A stretch of DNA of 64,000 nt, from assembly GCF_004124315.2 (NCBI RefSeq), contig NZ_CP096889.1:2277001-2341000 (forward strand), read 5' to 3'. This DNA comes from Bacillus cabrialesii (lineage in GTDB: Bacteria > Bacillota > Bacilli > Bacillales > Bacillaceae). Below, piece by piece: positions 1 to 8,183 of the stretch. How positions within the stretch are numbered: position 1 is the first letter of the stretch; every line of letters begins with the position of its first letter. Under the pieces are notes generated by a model that saw only the letters and a program-made list of their open reading frames with translations, was not told the origin of the DNA and did not search any database. Both the position numbers and the translations under genes were made by a program.

Positions 1-422
1 GCAGGACGATGTTTGCATTCGATGCCTGTGTCATCGTTTTGTCTTTGCTTACTTATCTCTCCTATAAAGAAGCGATGTATACCTTGGTGGCTGTATTTGT
101 AGCTGCAAGATTAATTGATTTTATCCAGGAAGGCGGATACGCTGCTAAAGGCGCTACGATCATCTCTTCGAAAAACGACCTGATTCAGAAGAAAATTCTT
201 GAAGAAATGGAACGGGGCGTCACCATTTTGAAAGGACAAGGTTCCTATTCAAAAGAGGATATAGATGTGCTTTATTGTGTTGTGCCGAAAAACGAATTGG
301 TGATGCTGAAAAGTGTGATTAACTCAGTTGATCCCCATGCCTTTGTGGCGGTAAGCGATGTCCATGATGTGCTCGGAGAAGGATTTACGCTTGATGAAAA
401 TAAAAATCCGCTTCCGCGCTGA
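1..422 (+). CDS. ypjC: YitT-family membrane protein YpjC, C-terminal part (cut by window edge)
   Basis: The reading frame is open to the left edge, so only about the last 139 codons are present; the full protein in this family is about 290 residues. What remains is the last hydrophobic segments (first ~35 residues) and a soluble C-terminal DUF2179 domain rich in charged residues (from the LIQKKIL stretch to the end), the usual layout of YitT/YpjC proteins. The ATG at position 9 is an internal methionine, not the start. Its cellular role is not established. It converges with ypjB. Confidence 0.88.
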   Translation, partial: RTMFAFDACVIVLSLLTYLSYKEAMYTLVAVFVAARLIDFIQEGGYAAKGATIISSKNDLIQKKILEEMERGVTILKGQGSYSKEDIDVLYCVVPKNELVMLKSVINSVDPHAFVAVSDVHDVLGEGFTLDENKNPLPR

Positions 423-431
423 CACTTGAAA

Positions 432-455
432 GAAAAAAGGCGGCTGCCGCCGCCC
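432..455 (-). terminator. Rho-independent terminator of ypjB
   Basis: Read on the minus strand: stem GGCGGC, loop GGCA, stem GCCGCC, then six T. It lies just past the ypjB stop codon, between the converging ypjC and ypjB. Confidence 0.8.
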
Positions 456-462
456 CTCATGT

Positions 463-1257
463 CTATTTAGGGTAATCCCGTTTTTTCAGCTTGTTTTTCT
501 CCGCTTTGTACTTTCTGTAGCCGACATAGGTGAGAGCTGTAATGATGATACTGCCAGTTGTGATAATCACCCAGAGCAAAGACGGATCGGCATCATCCTC
601 CTCCACCCTGTCAAATACATTTTTCAAATCATGCTGAAGAAGAGAAAGCCGTTCAAGCTTCGTGCTCTCGGTCATTTGCTGAAATTGCTCTTGCTCAATA
701 ACGTCTATATGTTTACCGACTGTTTCAAGCTGATCCTCTGATACATCGATTGTAAGACTGGGGTAAATCAAATCATATAAACTGATAAATTCATTCCATT
801 TTTCATGAAAGCTCGTGCTTCCATTCTTTTGGATATCCTGCTTCAGTTCAGCAAAGGCTTCCATAATCGGTTTTTCCAGTGAGCCCCAAAGCGGATCAGA
901 CCGATTGTCAACCGCGTCCATCAGCATTCTGAACTGTGCGGCTGCTCTGAGTTTGTGTGTGTCTGAAGTATCAGCCTGCTTCAAACTCCTTACCATATCG
1001 TTATAGCCCAGTGTGATTTGACGAATTTGGGCTCCGGTTAGCATCGATTCTTGCTGTTTTTTCTCAGCGGATTTTAATGTTTTTTCAAAATAAGCAAGGA
1101 CTTGCAGCGCCTCTTCATATTTCGACTGACGGGTCATTTGAAAAACCGTATCGGATAAATCGTTCAATTCTTCGAGGCTTCCCCGCTCTGCAGCCTTGGC
1201 ATTTCCATTATAAAAAATAAGGGCAATCAACAAACAGATCGTCAGCTTTCGTTTCAT
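463..1257 (-). CDS. ypjB: Sporulation-associated membrane protein YpjB
   Basis: 264 residues. The N-terminus (MKRKL, then a hydrophobic stretch to about residue 22 ending AKAAE) looks like a signal peptide. A long charged, mostly helical extracytoplasmic part follows, then one membrane segment near residues 228-250 (LLWVIITTGSIIITALTYVG) and a very basic cytoplasmic tail. The frame can be extended five codons upstream, but the ATG used here has GGGAGG about seven bases before it. Matches B. subtilis YpjB along its whole length by recall. Biochemical function is unknown to me. The next gene in the same direction is ypjA, 68 bases upstream. Confidence 0.88.
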   Translation of the reverse strand: MKRKLTICLLIALIFYNGNAKAAERGSLEELNDLSDTVFQMTRQSKYEEALQVLAYFEKTLKSAEKKQQESMLTGAQIRQITLGYNDMVRSLKQADTSDTHKLRAAAQFRMLMDAVDNRSDPLWGSLEKPIMEAFAELKQDIQKNGSTSFHEKWNEFISLYDLIYPSLTIDVSEDQLETVGKHIDVIEQEQFQQMTESTKLERLSLLQHDLKNVFDRVEEDDADPSLLWVIITTGSIIITALTYVGYRKYKAEKNKLKKRDYPK

Positions 1258-1325
1258 GCAGGTCCCTCCCACTCTCTCTCCTTACAGAATATGAAGAAAG
1301 GGACAAGGATAGACCAACATTGTCT

Positions 1326-1919
1326 TTACATGAGCTCAAGCTTTGTTTGCTTTTTCGAGACCACAAGAAAGTAAGCAAGCCCGATTGAAAAAATGCTCAG
1401 CCAAAATGTTCCGTACCCTATATCCGTCATATAATCAGAAAGCATAGAGTATTGCGGCATCATATCGAACAAGTAATCAATGACATCGTTATGCAGCGTC
1501 CAGACCGCGGCAATGGCAAGATGCCAAAATGAAAAACGAAAATACGGACTGTACAATACGCCTTGGACTGCCATTGCAAAATGCGAGGCAATCAGCATAT
1601 ATCCCTCCCACGGCAAGTCACCCGTTACAGCCAGCACAAGAAAATTCATAGCAACCGCCCACAGGCCATACTTTACGAGGGTGACGAGCGCAAGCGCCTC
1701 AAAGAGCGGAGCGTTCCGTTTCATGATAAAGGCGAGCAGCACAAACAGAAAGAAAAACGTTGCTGTCGGACTGTCCGGAACGAAAATGAGGAAGCGGGCC
1801 GGTGTCTCCAGAAGCTGCGGCAGGTACCAATAGTATCCGTAAACCGTTCCCAGAAAATTGATAGCTAAAACAAGAATAAGCATTGGCCGCCGTCCTAATA
1901 CATATTGAAACCATTTCAC
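1326..1919 (-). CDS. ypjA: DUF1405 integral membrane protein YpjA
   Basis: 197 residues, almost entirely hydrophobic, with about six predicted membrane segments and a short basic tail. Sequence and position next to qcrC match B. subtilis YpjA (DUF1405). Function is unknown. It sits between the qcr operon terminator and ypjB, so it probably has its own promoter in the 40 bases after that terminator; I could not identify a clear one. Confidence 0.87.
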   Translation of the reverse strand: MKWFQYVLGRRPMLILVLAINFLGTVYGYYWYLPQLLETPARFLIFVPDSPTATFFFLFVLLAFIMKRNAPLFEALALVTLVKYGLWAVAMNFLVLAVTGDLPWEGYMLIASHFAMAVQGVLYSPYFRFSFWHLAIAAVWTLHNDVIDYLFDMMPQYSMLSDYMTDIGYGTFWLSIFSIGLAYFLVVSKKQTKLELM

Positions 1920-1959
1920 ATCAAATCAACTCTCAGTCTGTAAAATAATGTGTCCATAT

Positions 1960-1987
1960 AAAAAAGCTGACGCCGGGTCAGCTTTTG
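1960..1987 (-). terminator. Terminator of the qcrABC operon
   Basis: Minus-strand hairpin AGCTGAC / GTCAGCT with loop CCGGC, followed by a T run. It lies about 40 bases past the qcrC stop codon and before ypjA. Confidence 0.82.
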
Positions 1988-2028
1988 ATAATAAAAGTAT
2001 ATCCTTCCATTTGACAATTCACAATACG

Positions 2029-2796
2029 TTATTTTGCGGTTGTTTCAGAAATAAATTTCGCAAGTTCTTCGAGCTGCTTATCATTCCCTTTAAACACGCC
2101 CGCCGGCATTTTGCCTTTCCCTTCAACCGCAATTTTTTTGATTTCATCCGGTTTCAGCCCGGTGTCAACCAATGAAGGCCCGGCCGCTCCTCCCTGGAGG
2201 TTATCCCCATGGCAAGAAATACAGCCCTGCTCCTTAAAAATCTTATAGCCTTCTGCATTGGTGTCAATATCGGCTTCTTTTGTGATTTTCCCCTGTTCTT
2301 CCGCCTTGGCCCAGTCATGGGTAGCAACTGACTGCCACGTCAAAAACACAGCAGCGGAAATGGCCAGAAGCATCATGCCAACAGCAACAGGGCGCTTCCA
2401 AGGCCTTCTTTCTGTTCCTCTGTCAAGGAATGGCGCCAAAAGCAGCGCGCCAAAAGCGAGTCCCGGCATAATCATGGCGCCGACCACTGTAAAGCTTCCG
2501 GCGGCGTATTCATACTTCAACAGCTGGTATAAGAAAAGAAAATACCAATCCGGCAGCGGAATATAACCAGTATCAGTCGGATCCGCCATCCGCTCTAAAG
2601 GCGGCTGATGCACAATCGTCAAGACAAGAAAACCGATCAGAAAGACAGCTCCAACCATCCATTCCTTCAATAAGAAATTTGGCCAGAAAGCCTCTGTTTT
2701 ACCCGGATACTCCGAATAATCCTTCGGTATATTCGGCTTTTTTTCAGCCGGTATCCTTGAGTCGCCCACAAATTTCATCCCTTTGCCCCGGTGCAT
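2029..2796 (-). CDS. qcrC: Menaquinol:cytochrome c reductase, cytochrome b/c subunit QcrC
   Basis: 255 residues. The first ~150 correspond to the C-terminal half of a cytochrome b (subunit IV type), with three membrane segments and a PDWYF motif at 82-86, the Bacillus version of the PEWY quinol-site loop. The last ~85 form a c-type cytochrome: CISCH at 192-196 binds heme covalently and Met230 in GKMPAG is the likely axial ligand. This b/c fusion is typical of Gram-positive bc complexes. The complex sits in the plasma membrane and passes electrons from menaquinol to cytochrome c. It is the last gene of qcrABC; heme attachment would need the ResABC system encoded at the other end of this window. 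Confidence 0.96.
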   Translation of the reverse strand: MHRGKGMKFVGDSRIPAEKKPNIPKDYSEYPGKTEAFWPNFLLKEWMVGAVFLIGFLVLTIVHQPPLERMADPTDTGYIPLPDWYFLFLYQLLKYEYAAGSFTVVGAMIMPGLAFGALLLAPFLDRGTERRPWKRPVAVGMMLLAISAAVFLTWQSVATHDWAKAEEQGKITKEADIDTNAEGYKIFKEQGCISCHGDNLQGGAAGPSLVDTGLKPDEIKKIAVEGKGKMPAGVFKGNDKQLEELAKFISETTAK

Positions 2797-2830
2797 GTCA
2801 TCCCCTCCCTTTTATTCGCAGATCAAGAGT

Positions 2831-3505
2831 TTAAAGCGGTCCTGAAATTCCCTGCTTCCGGATCATAATAAAATGTGCAGCCATCAGCCCGAACAATGCG
2901 GCGGGAAGAAAGAATACATGGATCGCAAAAAACCTAGTCAGCGTTTGGGCGCCTACAATATCCGGGTGCCCCGCAAGGAGTGTTTTGACTTGCGTCCCGA
3001 TCAATGGAGTGGCTTCAGCGATCTGCAGCCCGACTTTTGTTGCAAACAGAGCCTTCATGTCCCAAGGAAGCAGGTAGCCTGTAAAGCCAAGCCCGAGCAT
3101 GACAAAAAAGATCAAGACACCGACAATCCAGTTCAGCTCGCGCGGCTTTTTATACGCTCCTTGGAAAAAGACTCTCAGCGTATGTAAAAACATCATCACA
3201 ATGACCAGGCTCGCACCCCAGTGGTGCATTCCCCTGACAATCTGGCCGAACGCCACTTCATTTTGTAAATAATATACCGATTCCCAGGCATTTTTGATAT
3301 CAGGCACATAGTACATCGTTAAAAACATTCCAGATAACACTTGGATAACGGTTACAAAAAACGTCAGTCCCCCAAAGCAATACACAAACGCAGAGAAATG
3401 ATGGGCGGGATTCACATGTTCCGGTACTTCGTGATCGGCAATATCCCTCCACATCGGTGTAATATCAAGCCGTTCATCTACCCAGTCATAAATTTTGTTC
3501 AGCAT
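2831..3505 (-). CDS. qcrB: Menaquinol:cytochrome c reductase, cytochrome b subunit QcrB
   Basis: 224 residues from the ATG used here, corresponding to the N-terminal half of mitochondrial cytochrome b (b6-type split). It has four membrane helices with paired heme histidines, including HHWGAS in helix B and FAIHVFFLP in helix D. An upstream in-frame start is possible, but this ATG has an AAGGGGG site about ten bases before it and begins one base after the qcrA stop, as expected for translational coupling. Partner of QcrA and QcrC in the membrane bc complex. Confidence 0.96.
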   Translation of the reverse strand: MLNKIYDWVDERLDITPMWRDIADHEVPEHVNPAHHFSAFVYCFGGLTFFVTVIQVLSGMFLTMYYVPDIKNAWESVYYLQNEVAFGQIVRGMHHWGASLVIVMMFLHTLRVFFQGAYKKPRELNWIVGVLIFFVMLGLGFTGYLLPWDMKALFATKVGLQIAEATPLIGTQVKTLLAGHPDIVGAQTLTRFFAIHVFFLPAALFGLMAAHFIMIRKQGISGPL

Positions 3506-3506
3506 G

Positions 3507-4010
3507 TCACCCGTCCCCCTTAGGCTTTGCTTTTCCAAGATACAGGAAGCCGTCTTTTACTTCTTGCTCATAATGATCAAGAGGCGAAAGCGGCGGCGTG
3601 CCCGGGACATTGGTGCCGTCTTTTTCATAGAGTCCGTAATGGCATGGACAAAAGAATTTATTCGGATTTTTAGGATCGCTGTTCCAGTTCACCGTACACC
3701 CTAAATGCTTACAAATTGGCGAAAGTGCTACAATTTCATCCCCGTTTTTGAAGACCCAGGCTGATCTTGACTCTTCTGACTCATACCAGGCATCGACTTG
3801 ATTAATTTTGAAATCAAAGCGCTGTGGCTCTTTTGTCAGCTCATCTACGCTGACAACCTGAACCATGTCCTGCTTCCCTGTCGATTTTAATACCGGGTCG
3901 AGTGCAAAGCGAACCATAGGCATGAGCATACTAGCCGCCATAAAACCCCCTACGCCTGTGAGCGTATAATTCAAAAATTGACGTCTGGATATATCATGTT
4001 TTCCGCCCAT
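3507..4010 (-). CDS. qcrA: Menaquinol:cytochrome c reductase, Rieske iron-sulfur subunit QcrA
   Basis: 167 residues. A twin-arginine motif (SRRQF, residues 8-12) precedes a hydrophobic anchor to about residue 35, as in Tat-exported Rieske proteins. The [2Fe-2S] ligands are visible as CKH (C100, H102) and CPCH (C121, H124), with C105 and C123 placed for the usual disulfide. It transfers electrons from menaquinol at the Qo site to cytochrome c. First gene of the operon; a strong promoter lies about 80 bases upstream. Confidence 0.97.
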   Translation of the reverse strand: MGGKHDISRRQFLNYTLTGVGGFMAASMLMPMVRFALDPVLKSTGKQDMVQVVSVDELTKEPQRFDFKINQVDAWYESEESRSAWVFKNGDEIVALSPICKHLGCTVNWNSDPKNPNKFFCPCHYGLYEKDGTNVPGTPPLSPLDHYEQEVKDGFLYLGKAKPKGDG

Positions 4011-4084
4011 CTCTTCTCCCCCCTCTAGGTCACCCCTGCAAACTGACTAAAATAGAAAATATTGCAATAACTCTAGACACCCTC

Positions 4085-4113
4085 ATAATATATGAATCTC
4101 TCAGCAAGGTCAA
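4085..4113 (-). promoter_or_regulatory. Vegetative promoter of qcrABC
   Basis: Minus strand: TTGACC, 17-base spacer, TATTAT. It is upstream of qcrA and directed into the operon. It fits the sigma-A consensus well; the transcription start was not measured here. Confidence 0.7.
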
Positions 4114-4152
4114 TATAGCCAAAATATTGTTCATAAGGAAATGTAAGTGTTT

Positions 4153-4599
4153 TTACGAGGTGCTCCACAACTGTAACAAAACGTTCAAAATTTCAGCGGT
4201 GCGTTCATCCAATATTTTTCTTTTTAAGGAGTCATTTAGATGCTCTAACGGAACAGACGGTGTCACAATGATTTTGCCTAACGCATCCTCACTATTCCAA
4301 TTTTCGTCAGACGTGAGCAGCACAACGTGCGGAAATTCTGATATAAGTTCTTCCCGTAAATCCTTTAATCCTTGAACGCTTTTTTCATTTCTATCAACAT
4401 ATGTATAAGGGGGGAGTAAATATACCCGTCCCTTTAACTGCCTTTCCAGTTCTTCTGACAGAAGCTGCGTGAATTCGCCTTTCTCAGCAGCCACTTTGAA
4501 ATGGGCACCCACTTTTATACTAATTAATGGAATGACAGCGGTATCAATGTAATCTTTAGATTGTAAATAGTCCTTGGCATCAGTCATTCTCCACTTCAT
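4153..4599 (-). CDS. ypiF: DUF2487 protein YpiF
   Basis: 148 residues, soluble, no signal peptide. Matches B. subtilis YpiF (DUF2487). The frame can extend 18 codons upstream, but the chosen ATG (MKWRMTD) has GGGGGAG six bases before it. It follows ypiB by 55 bases and probably forms an operon with it. Function is unknown to me. Confidence 0.85.
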   Translation of the reverse strand: MKWRMTDAKDYLQSKDYIDTAVIPLISIKVGAHFKVAAEKGEFTQLLSEELERQLKGRVYLLPPYTYVDRNEKSVQGLKDLREELISEFPHVVLLTSDENWNSEDALGKIIVTPSVPLEHLNDSLKRKILDERTAEILNVLLQLWSTS

Positions 4600-4654
4600 C
4601 GTTCTCCCCCTTTTACGACAACAAGCCTTGCAATACGCTGCAAGGCTGGTCAAA

Positions 4655-5194
4655 TTATGTGAGTTGATTCAATTGGCGCGATAATTGTTCAAATGCTTCT
4701 TTATCATGACGATCTAACGCGTCGTCAATGTCTTTTAATAATTTTTCTCTTTGGAATGTGGAAATAGCGTGCTCCAAAATTTGTTCAGCCAACCCCTGAT
4801 CTTTTTTGTTCTCAAACAAATCCTTCGGAATATGAGGGTTGGATTCCAGCACCGCCGCATACTCAGGTGAGCTGTATGCTGAGCGGAAATTAAGCTGGAT
4901 AAACAAATCTTGCTGCTTATTTAATCTAATATCATGAAAAGATTTTTCCGCGTCGGTTGTCATGACATTCTCTTTATAGAACCGAAACGGAACTTCTTCA
5001 ACACAGTGTGTTGACATTATAATGCCTCTCGGGCAAAATTCTGCCTGCTCCACAAAATGAACCTTCTCCATGAGAGAATCATGGCTCATTAAGTAGTTCA
5101 AGATCCAAACGCACTCTCGGCGCTTTAACTGATAATGGTTTAAAAACCAGCGGATAAAATCCTTTTTCTCATTGACAGAAACAGGGGTCTGCAT
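4655..5194 (-). CDS. ypiB: UPF0302 / IDEAL-domain protein YpiB
   Basis: 179 residues. The bulk is a UPF0302 domain. The C-terminus (residues ~140-175, with DIDDALDRHDKEAF) is a short acidic helical IDEAL domain, a presumed protein-interaction tail also found in other Bacillus adaptor proteins. A strong GAGGAGGG site lies six bases before the ATG. Cytoplasmic by composition. Located between ypiA and ypiF; the molecular role is not clear from sequence. Confidence 0.88.
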   Translation of the reverse strand: MQTPVSVNEKKDFIRWFLNHYQLKRRECVWILNYLMSHDSLMEKVHFVEQAEFCPRGIIMSTHCVEEVPFRFYKENVMTTDAEKSFHDIRLNKQQDLFIQLNFRSAYSSPEYAAVLESNPHIPKDLFENKKDQGLAEQILEHAISTFQREKLLKDIDDALDRHDKEAFEQLSRQLNQLT

Positions 5195-5265
5195 GTAATT
5201 CCCTCCTCTATCGATCGTATAATCTATATACTTATATGTTCCACATGAATGGTGAACATTCCTGC

Positions 5266-6537
5266 TTATCTAGAAAATTCATCCTCGATTCGCAAAATCG
5301 TTTCTTCCAGTTCTTCATTAGCTCCGTCAATTTCAAGAACCTTTTTCAAAAGCGGCAGCGCTTCTTTTTGAAGGCCTTCTTCCAGTAGGAAGCTTGCGTA
5401 TTCATATAAGAAATCTCTATCCTCCCGGTAATGAAGAAAGGCAGCCTCAAATGCTTGTTTTGCTTCCTCGTATTGCTCTAATTCGGTATATGCGCTTGCA
5501 AGATACCAATTGTATTTCGGATCCTCTTCACCGTAGCCGCGCACCTCTTGAATAAGATCAATAATCTGTTCATAATCCTCTTCTTTATGATACACGGCAA
5601 GAAGTGTATGAAGCGCCTCGATGAATCCCGGATCAAGCGCAAGCGCCTCTTGAAGCAGCTTTTTCCCCTCTTCTGACTTCCCGATTTTCAAGGCCATTTT
5701 GGCGGCATAGAGGAAAAGTTCTTTGTTATATTCATCATATCTGATACCCTCTTTTGCCGTTTTTAATGCCTCTTCATACATTCCTTCAGCTTCATAACTT
5801 TTCGAAAGCGGCATATAAAGTGAAGAATAAGATGGATCAAGCTCTTTTAAATCAGACAGCTGCTTAATAGCTGTTTTAACAAGCCCTGCCTGTAAGGCTG
5901 TAAAGCCATAGCCAAAAATCGTATTAGGATCAGGATTCTCATCAACCGCTTTCTCGTACCACGGAATGGCGTCCTCAAATTCACCTGAGGCACTTAACGA
6001 TTCGGCCAGTCTCTGATGGACATTAACGCCCCCGATCTCACTCTGCTCCTCAGCCGTTGTTTTAAAATATTGAACCGCTTTCGCATAGGCTCCCTGAGTA
6101 AAGTAAAGTTCCCCCAATGCAAAATCAATAACGGGTTCATTATCCAGAATGGACTTGGCTTGCAGAAGCTTTTGTTCACTGACTTCGAACAACCCCTGCA
6201 TCTGATAAAGATCAGCCATAAGCAGCAAACTTTCCGGATATGATGGATCTGTTTCCGGAATGGTTTCCAGCACAGCGAGGGCCTTTTCTTCTTCGTCAAT
6301 ATCTATTAAAAGTTCAGCGTAAAAATTCGTCAGTTCTGTTTCATTTGGATATAAATCATGTAAATCACTGATCAGTGAAATCGCTTTTTCTACATTGCCC
6401 CACTCGTAATAAAGCTGGGCTGCGATGGCTTTATCTTCATCATGGAGCTGATTTTCGGCCTTCGAGAGAGTGTTGAGGCCTTTTTCTGTTTCACCTGCTT
6501 CAACTAATTTTATGGCTTCTTGAATCAATGTATTCAA
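5266..6537 (-). CDS. ypiA: TPR-repeat protein YpiA
   Basis: 423 residues made almost entirely of helix-turn-helix TPR units (about eleven; for example LYYEWGNVEKAISLI and ELYFTQGAYAKAVQYF), strongly acidic, with no membrane segment. This is a protein-binding scaffold by fold; partners are not shown by the sequence. I use the TTG start (MNTLIQEA) because AAAGGA lies ten bases upstream; a TTG ten codons earlier is also open. A well-formed promoter lies about 75 bases upstream, so it is transcribed separately from aroE. Confidence 0.88.
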   Translation of the reverse strand: MNTLIQEAIKLVEAGETEKGLNTLSKAENQLHDEDKAIAAQLYYEWGNVEKAISLISDLHDLYPNETELTNFYAELLIDIDEEEKALAVLETIPETDPSYPESLLLMADLYQMQGLFEVSEQKLLQAKSILDNEPVIDFALGELYFTQGAYAKAVQYFKTTAEEQSEIGGVNVHQRLAESLSASGEFEDAIPWYEKAVDENPDPNTIFGYGFTALQAGLVKTAIKQLSDLKELDPSYSSLYMPLSKSYEAEGMYEEALKTAKEGIRYDEYNKELFLYAAKMALKIGKSEEGKKLLQEALALDPGFIEALHTLLAVYHKEEDYEQIIDLIQEVRGYGEEDPKYNWYLASAYTELEQYEEAKQAFEAAFLHYREDRDFLYEYASFLLEEGLQKEALPLLKKVLEIDGANEELEETILRIEDEFSR

Positions 6538-6610
6538 ATCGGACCGGTCCTTTCTTTTCCTATACAAACATCAACCATACAAAAAAGCTTTATTTGTTCG
6601 GGTTAATCTT

Positions 6611-6639
6611 ATCATAATTCAGACGAATGCCCCCGGCAA
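6611..6639 (-). promoter_or_regulatory. Probable sigma-A promoter of ypiA
   Basis: Minus strand: TTGCCG, 17-base spacer, TATGAT, about 75 bases before the ypiA start. Assigned by consensus match only. Confidence 0.55.
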
Positions 6640-6864
6640 ATAAGATGCTTGCTGTACGGCAGGGAATTATTGAGTCTTATTAGTTTACCAAAAGATCTTG
6701 AGATAGAAAATGAAAAAAGGAAGATCGCCCTCTGTACAGTAAAGCAGCTTTGACCTGCCGGCTTGTAAGTAAAGCGCATCCCCCCCTTTTTGTTTTTCTT
6801 TCCCTCTATAAGACAAGCTATGTTTTTTTACCACGACTTATGATTCTCACAATCAATCCGCACA
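6640..6864. other. Intergenic stretch between aroE and ypiA without a recognisable gene
   Basis: Both strands were read. No ORF with a ribosome binding site and no convincing RNA structure is seen apart from the aroE terminator at one end and the ypiA promoter at the other. A run of C/T-rich sequence near 6780-6800 is the only compositional feature. Confidence 0.5.
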
Positions 6865-6896
6865 ACAAATCCTGAAGCAAGAACTTCAGGATTTGT
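6865..6896 (-). terminator. Hairpin at the end of aroE, likely terminator of the supraoperon
   Basis: A perfect 12-bp stem (CAAATCCTGAAG with its complement, six-base loop). One arm overlaps the aroE stop codon. The T run behind it is poor (TTTGTTGTG), so termination may be partial or assisted. Confidence 0.55.
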
Positions 6897-8172
6897 TTGA
6901 AAGCTTATTTAAATGCTCAAAGAAAGTTGGATAAGAAACGTGGATAGCATCTGTCTGCTCGATTTCAATCGGCTCCTCTGTTATACAGGAAGCGATGCCA
7001 AGCATCATTCCGATCCGATGATCTCCATGGCTGGACACTGTTGCGCCGCCTTTTAATGTTTGTTTGCCGTAAACCTTCATTCCATCTGCTGTCGGTTCAA
7101 TCTCAGCACCCAGCTTACGAAGTTCGGAAACCACGGTGTCAATGCGGTTTGTTTCTTTTACTTTAAGCTCTGCCGCATCCTTAATAACGGTAGTTCCTTC
7201 CGCCTGAGTCGCAAGAAGCGCGATGATAGGGATTTCATCAATTAAACGCGGAATGATATCTCCTCCGATTTCAACCGCTTTTAAATCTGACGTTTCTATG
7301 ACCAAATCTCCATAAGGCTCTGCACTGCTGTTGGCAGACGGTTTGATTTCAAGTTTTGCCCCCATGTTTTGAAGGACGTCAATGATACCTGTCCGAGTCG
7401 GATTTAAACCTGCGTTTTTCAATACAATACTGCTGTTTGGCACCATTGCACCCGCGGCAAGGAAAAACGCCGCTGAAGAAATGTCTCCCGGAACAAAAAT
7501 ATCTGCAGCTGTCAGTTTCTGTCCGCCTGTAATGGAAACGCTCGTTTGATCTTCAGAAAGTTCAACACCAAAAGCAGAAAGCATCCGTTCAGTGTGGTCC
7601 CGAGATTTATGAGGTTCTGTGACGGTTGTTGTGCCCTCAGCCTGTAAACCGGCCAGCAAAACAGCAGATTTAATTTGTGCGCTCGCAACAGGTGATGCAT
7701 AATCAATACCTTTTAGTGAAGATCCGCTTACTGACAGCGGCGTAAATTCTCCGCCGGCTCTGCCGTCGATTTTAGCACCCATTTGCTTTAAAGGCTCAGT
7801 TACGCGTTTCATTGGGCGCTTTGCAATGCTCTCATCCCCGGCTACCGCGCTGTAAAAAGGACGGCCAGCCAAAATACCGAGCATCAGGCGAATCGTTGTT
7901 CCTGAATTCCCGACATCTAAAAGGCTTTCTGGCTCGCTCAGGGAATCGATTCCTTTTCCGTGAATCACCACATCGCTTCCGTTTTGCTCAATTTGAACAC
8001 CCATTTTTCTAAAGCAATCAATCGTGCTCAGACAATCCGCACCCGGCAGAAAGTTTTTAACAGTTGTTGTGCCTTTCGCTAGCGCGCCAAACATGACGGA
8101 GCGGTGAGAAATGGATTTATCACCGGGAATATGTATTTCTCCGTTTAAGGCCTGCACCTTTTCTCTTTTCAT
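6886..8172 (-). CDS. aroE: 3-phosphoshikimate 1-carboxyvinyltransferase (EPSP synthase)
   Basis: 428 residues, full length for the family. Makes EPSP from shikimate-3-phosphate and PEP, the sixth step to chorismate. The N-terminal PGDKSISHR signature (about 17-25), GNSGTTIRL (about 90) and AKRPMKRVTEPL carry the substrate-binding Lys and Arg residues; the C-terminal half has the LKVKETNR motif. The two-domain inverse barrel is complete. The ATG chosen (MKREKV) has GAGGTGG six bases upstream. Last gene of the aromatic supraoperon, 11 bases after tyrA. In the B. subtilis naming aroE is EPSP synthase (aroA elsewhere). Confidence 0.96.
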   Translation of the reverse strand: MKREKVQALNGEIHIPGDKSISHRSVMFGALAKGTTTVKNFLPGADCLSTIDCFRKMGVQIEQNGSDVVIHGKGIDSLSEPESLLDVGNSGTTIRLMLGILAGRPFYSAVAGDESIAKRPMKRVTEPLKQMGAKIDGRAGGEFTPLSVSGSSLKGIDYASPVASAQIKSAVLLAGLQAEGTTTVTEPHKSRDHTERMLSAFGVELSEDQTSVSITGGQKLTAADIFVPGDISSAAFFLAAGAMVPNSSIVLKNAGLNPTRTGIIDVLQNMGAKLEIKPSANSSAEPYGDLVIETSDLKAVEIGGDIIPRLIDEIPIIALLATQAEGTTVIKDAAELKVKETNRIDTVVSELRKLGAEIEPTADGMKVYGKQTLKGGATVSSHGDHRIGMMLGIASCITEEPIEIEQTDAIHVSYPTFFEHLNKLSNKS

Positions 8173-8183
8173 TATTTTCCACC

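Noticed and set aside
1480..1868. Plus-strand ORFs of 117 and 101 codons opposite ypjA
   Set aside because: Two overlapping antisense frames of a membrane-protein gene, neither with a start site or known domain.
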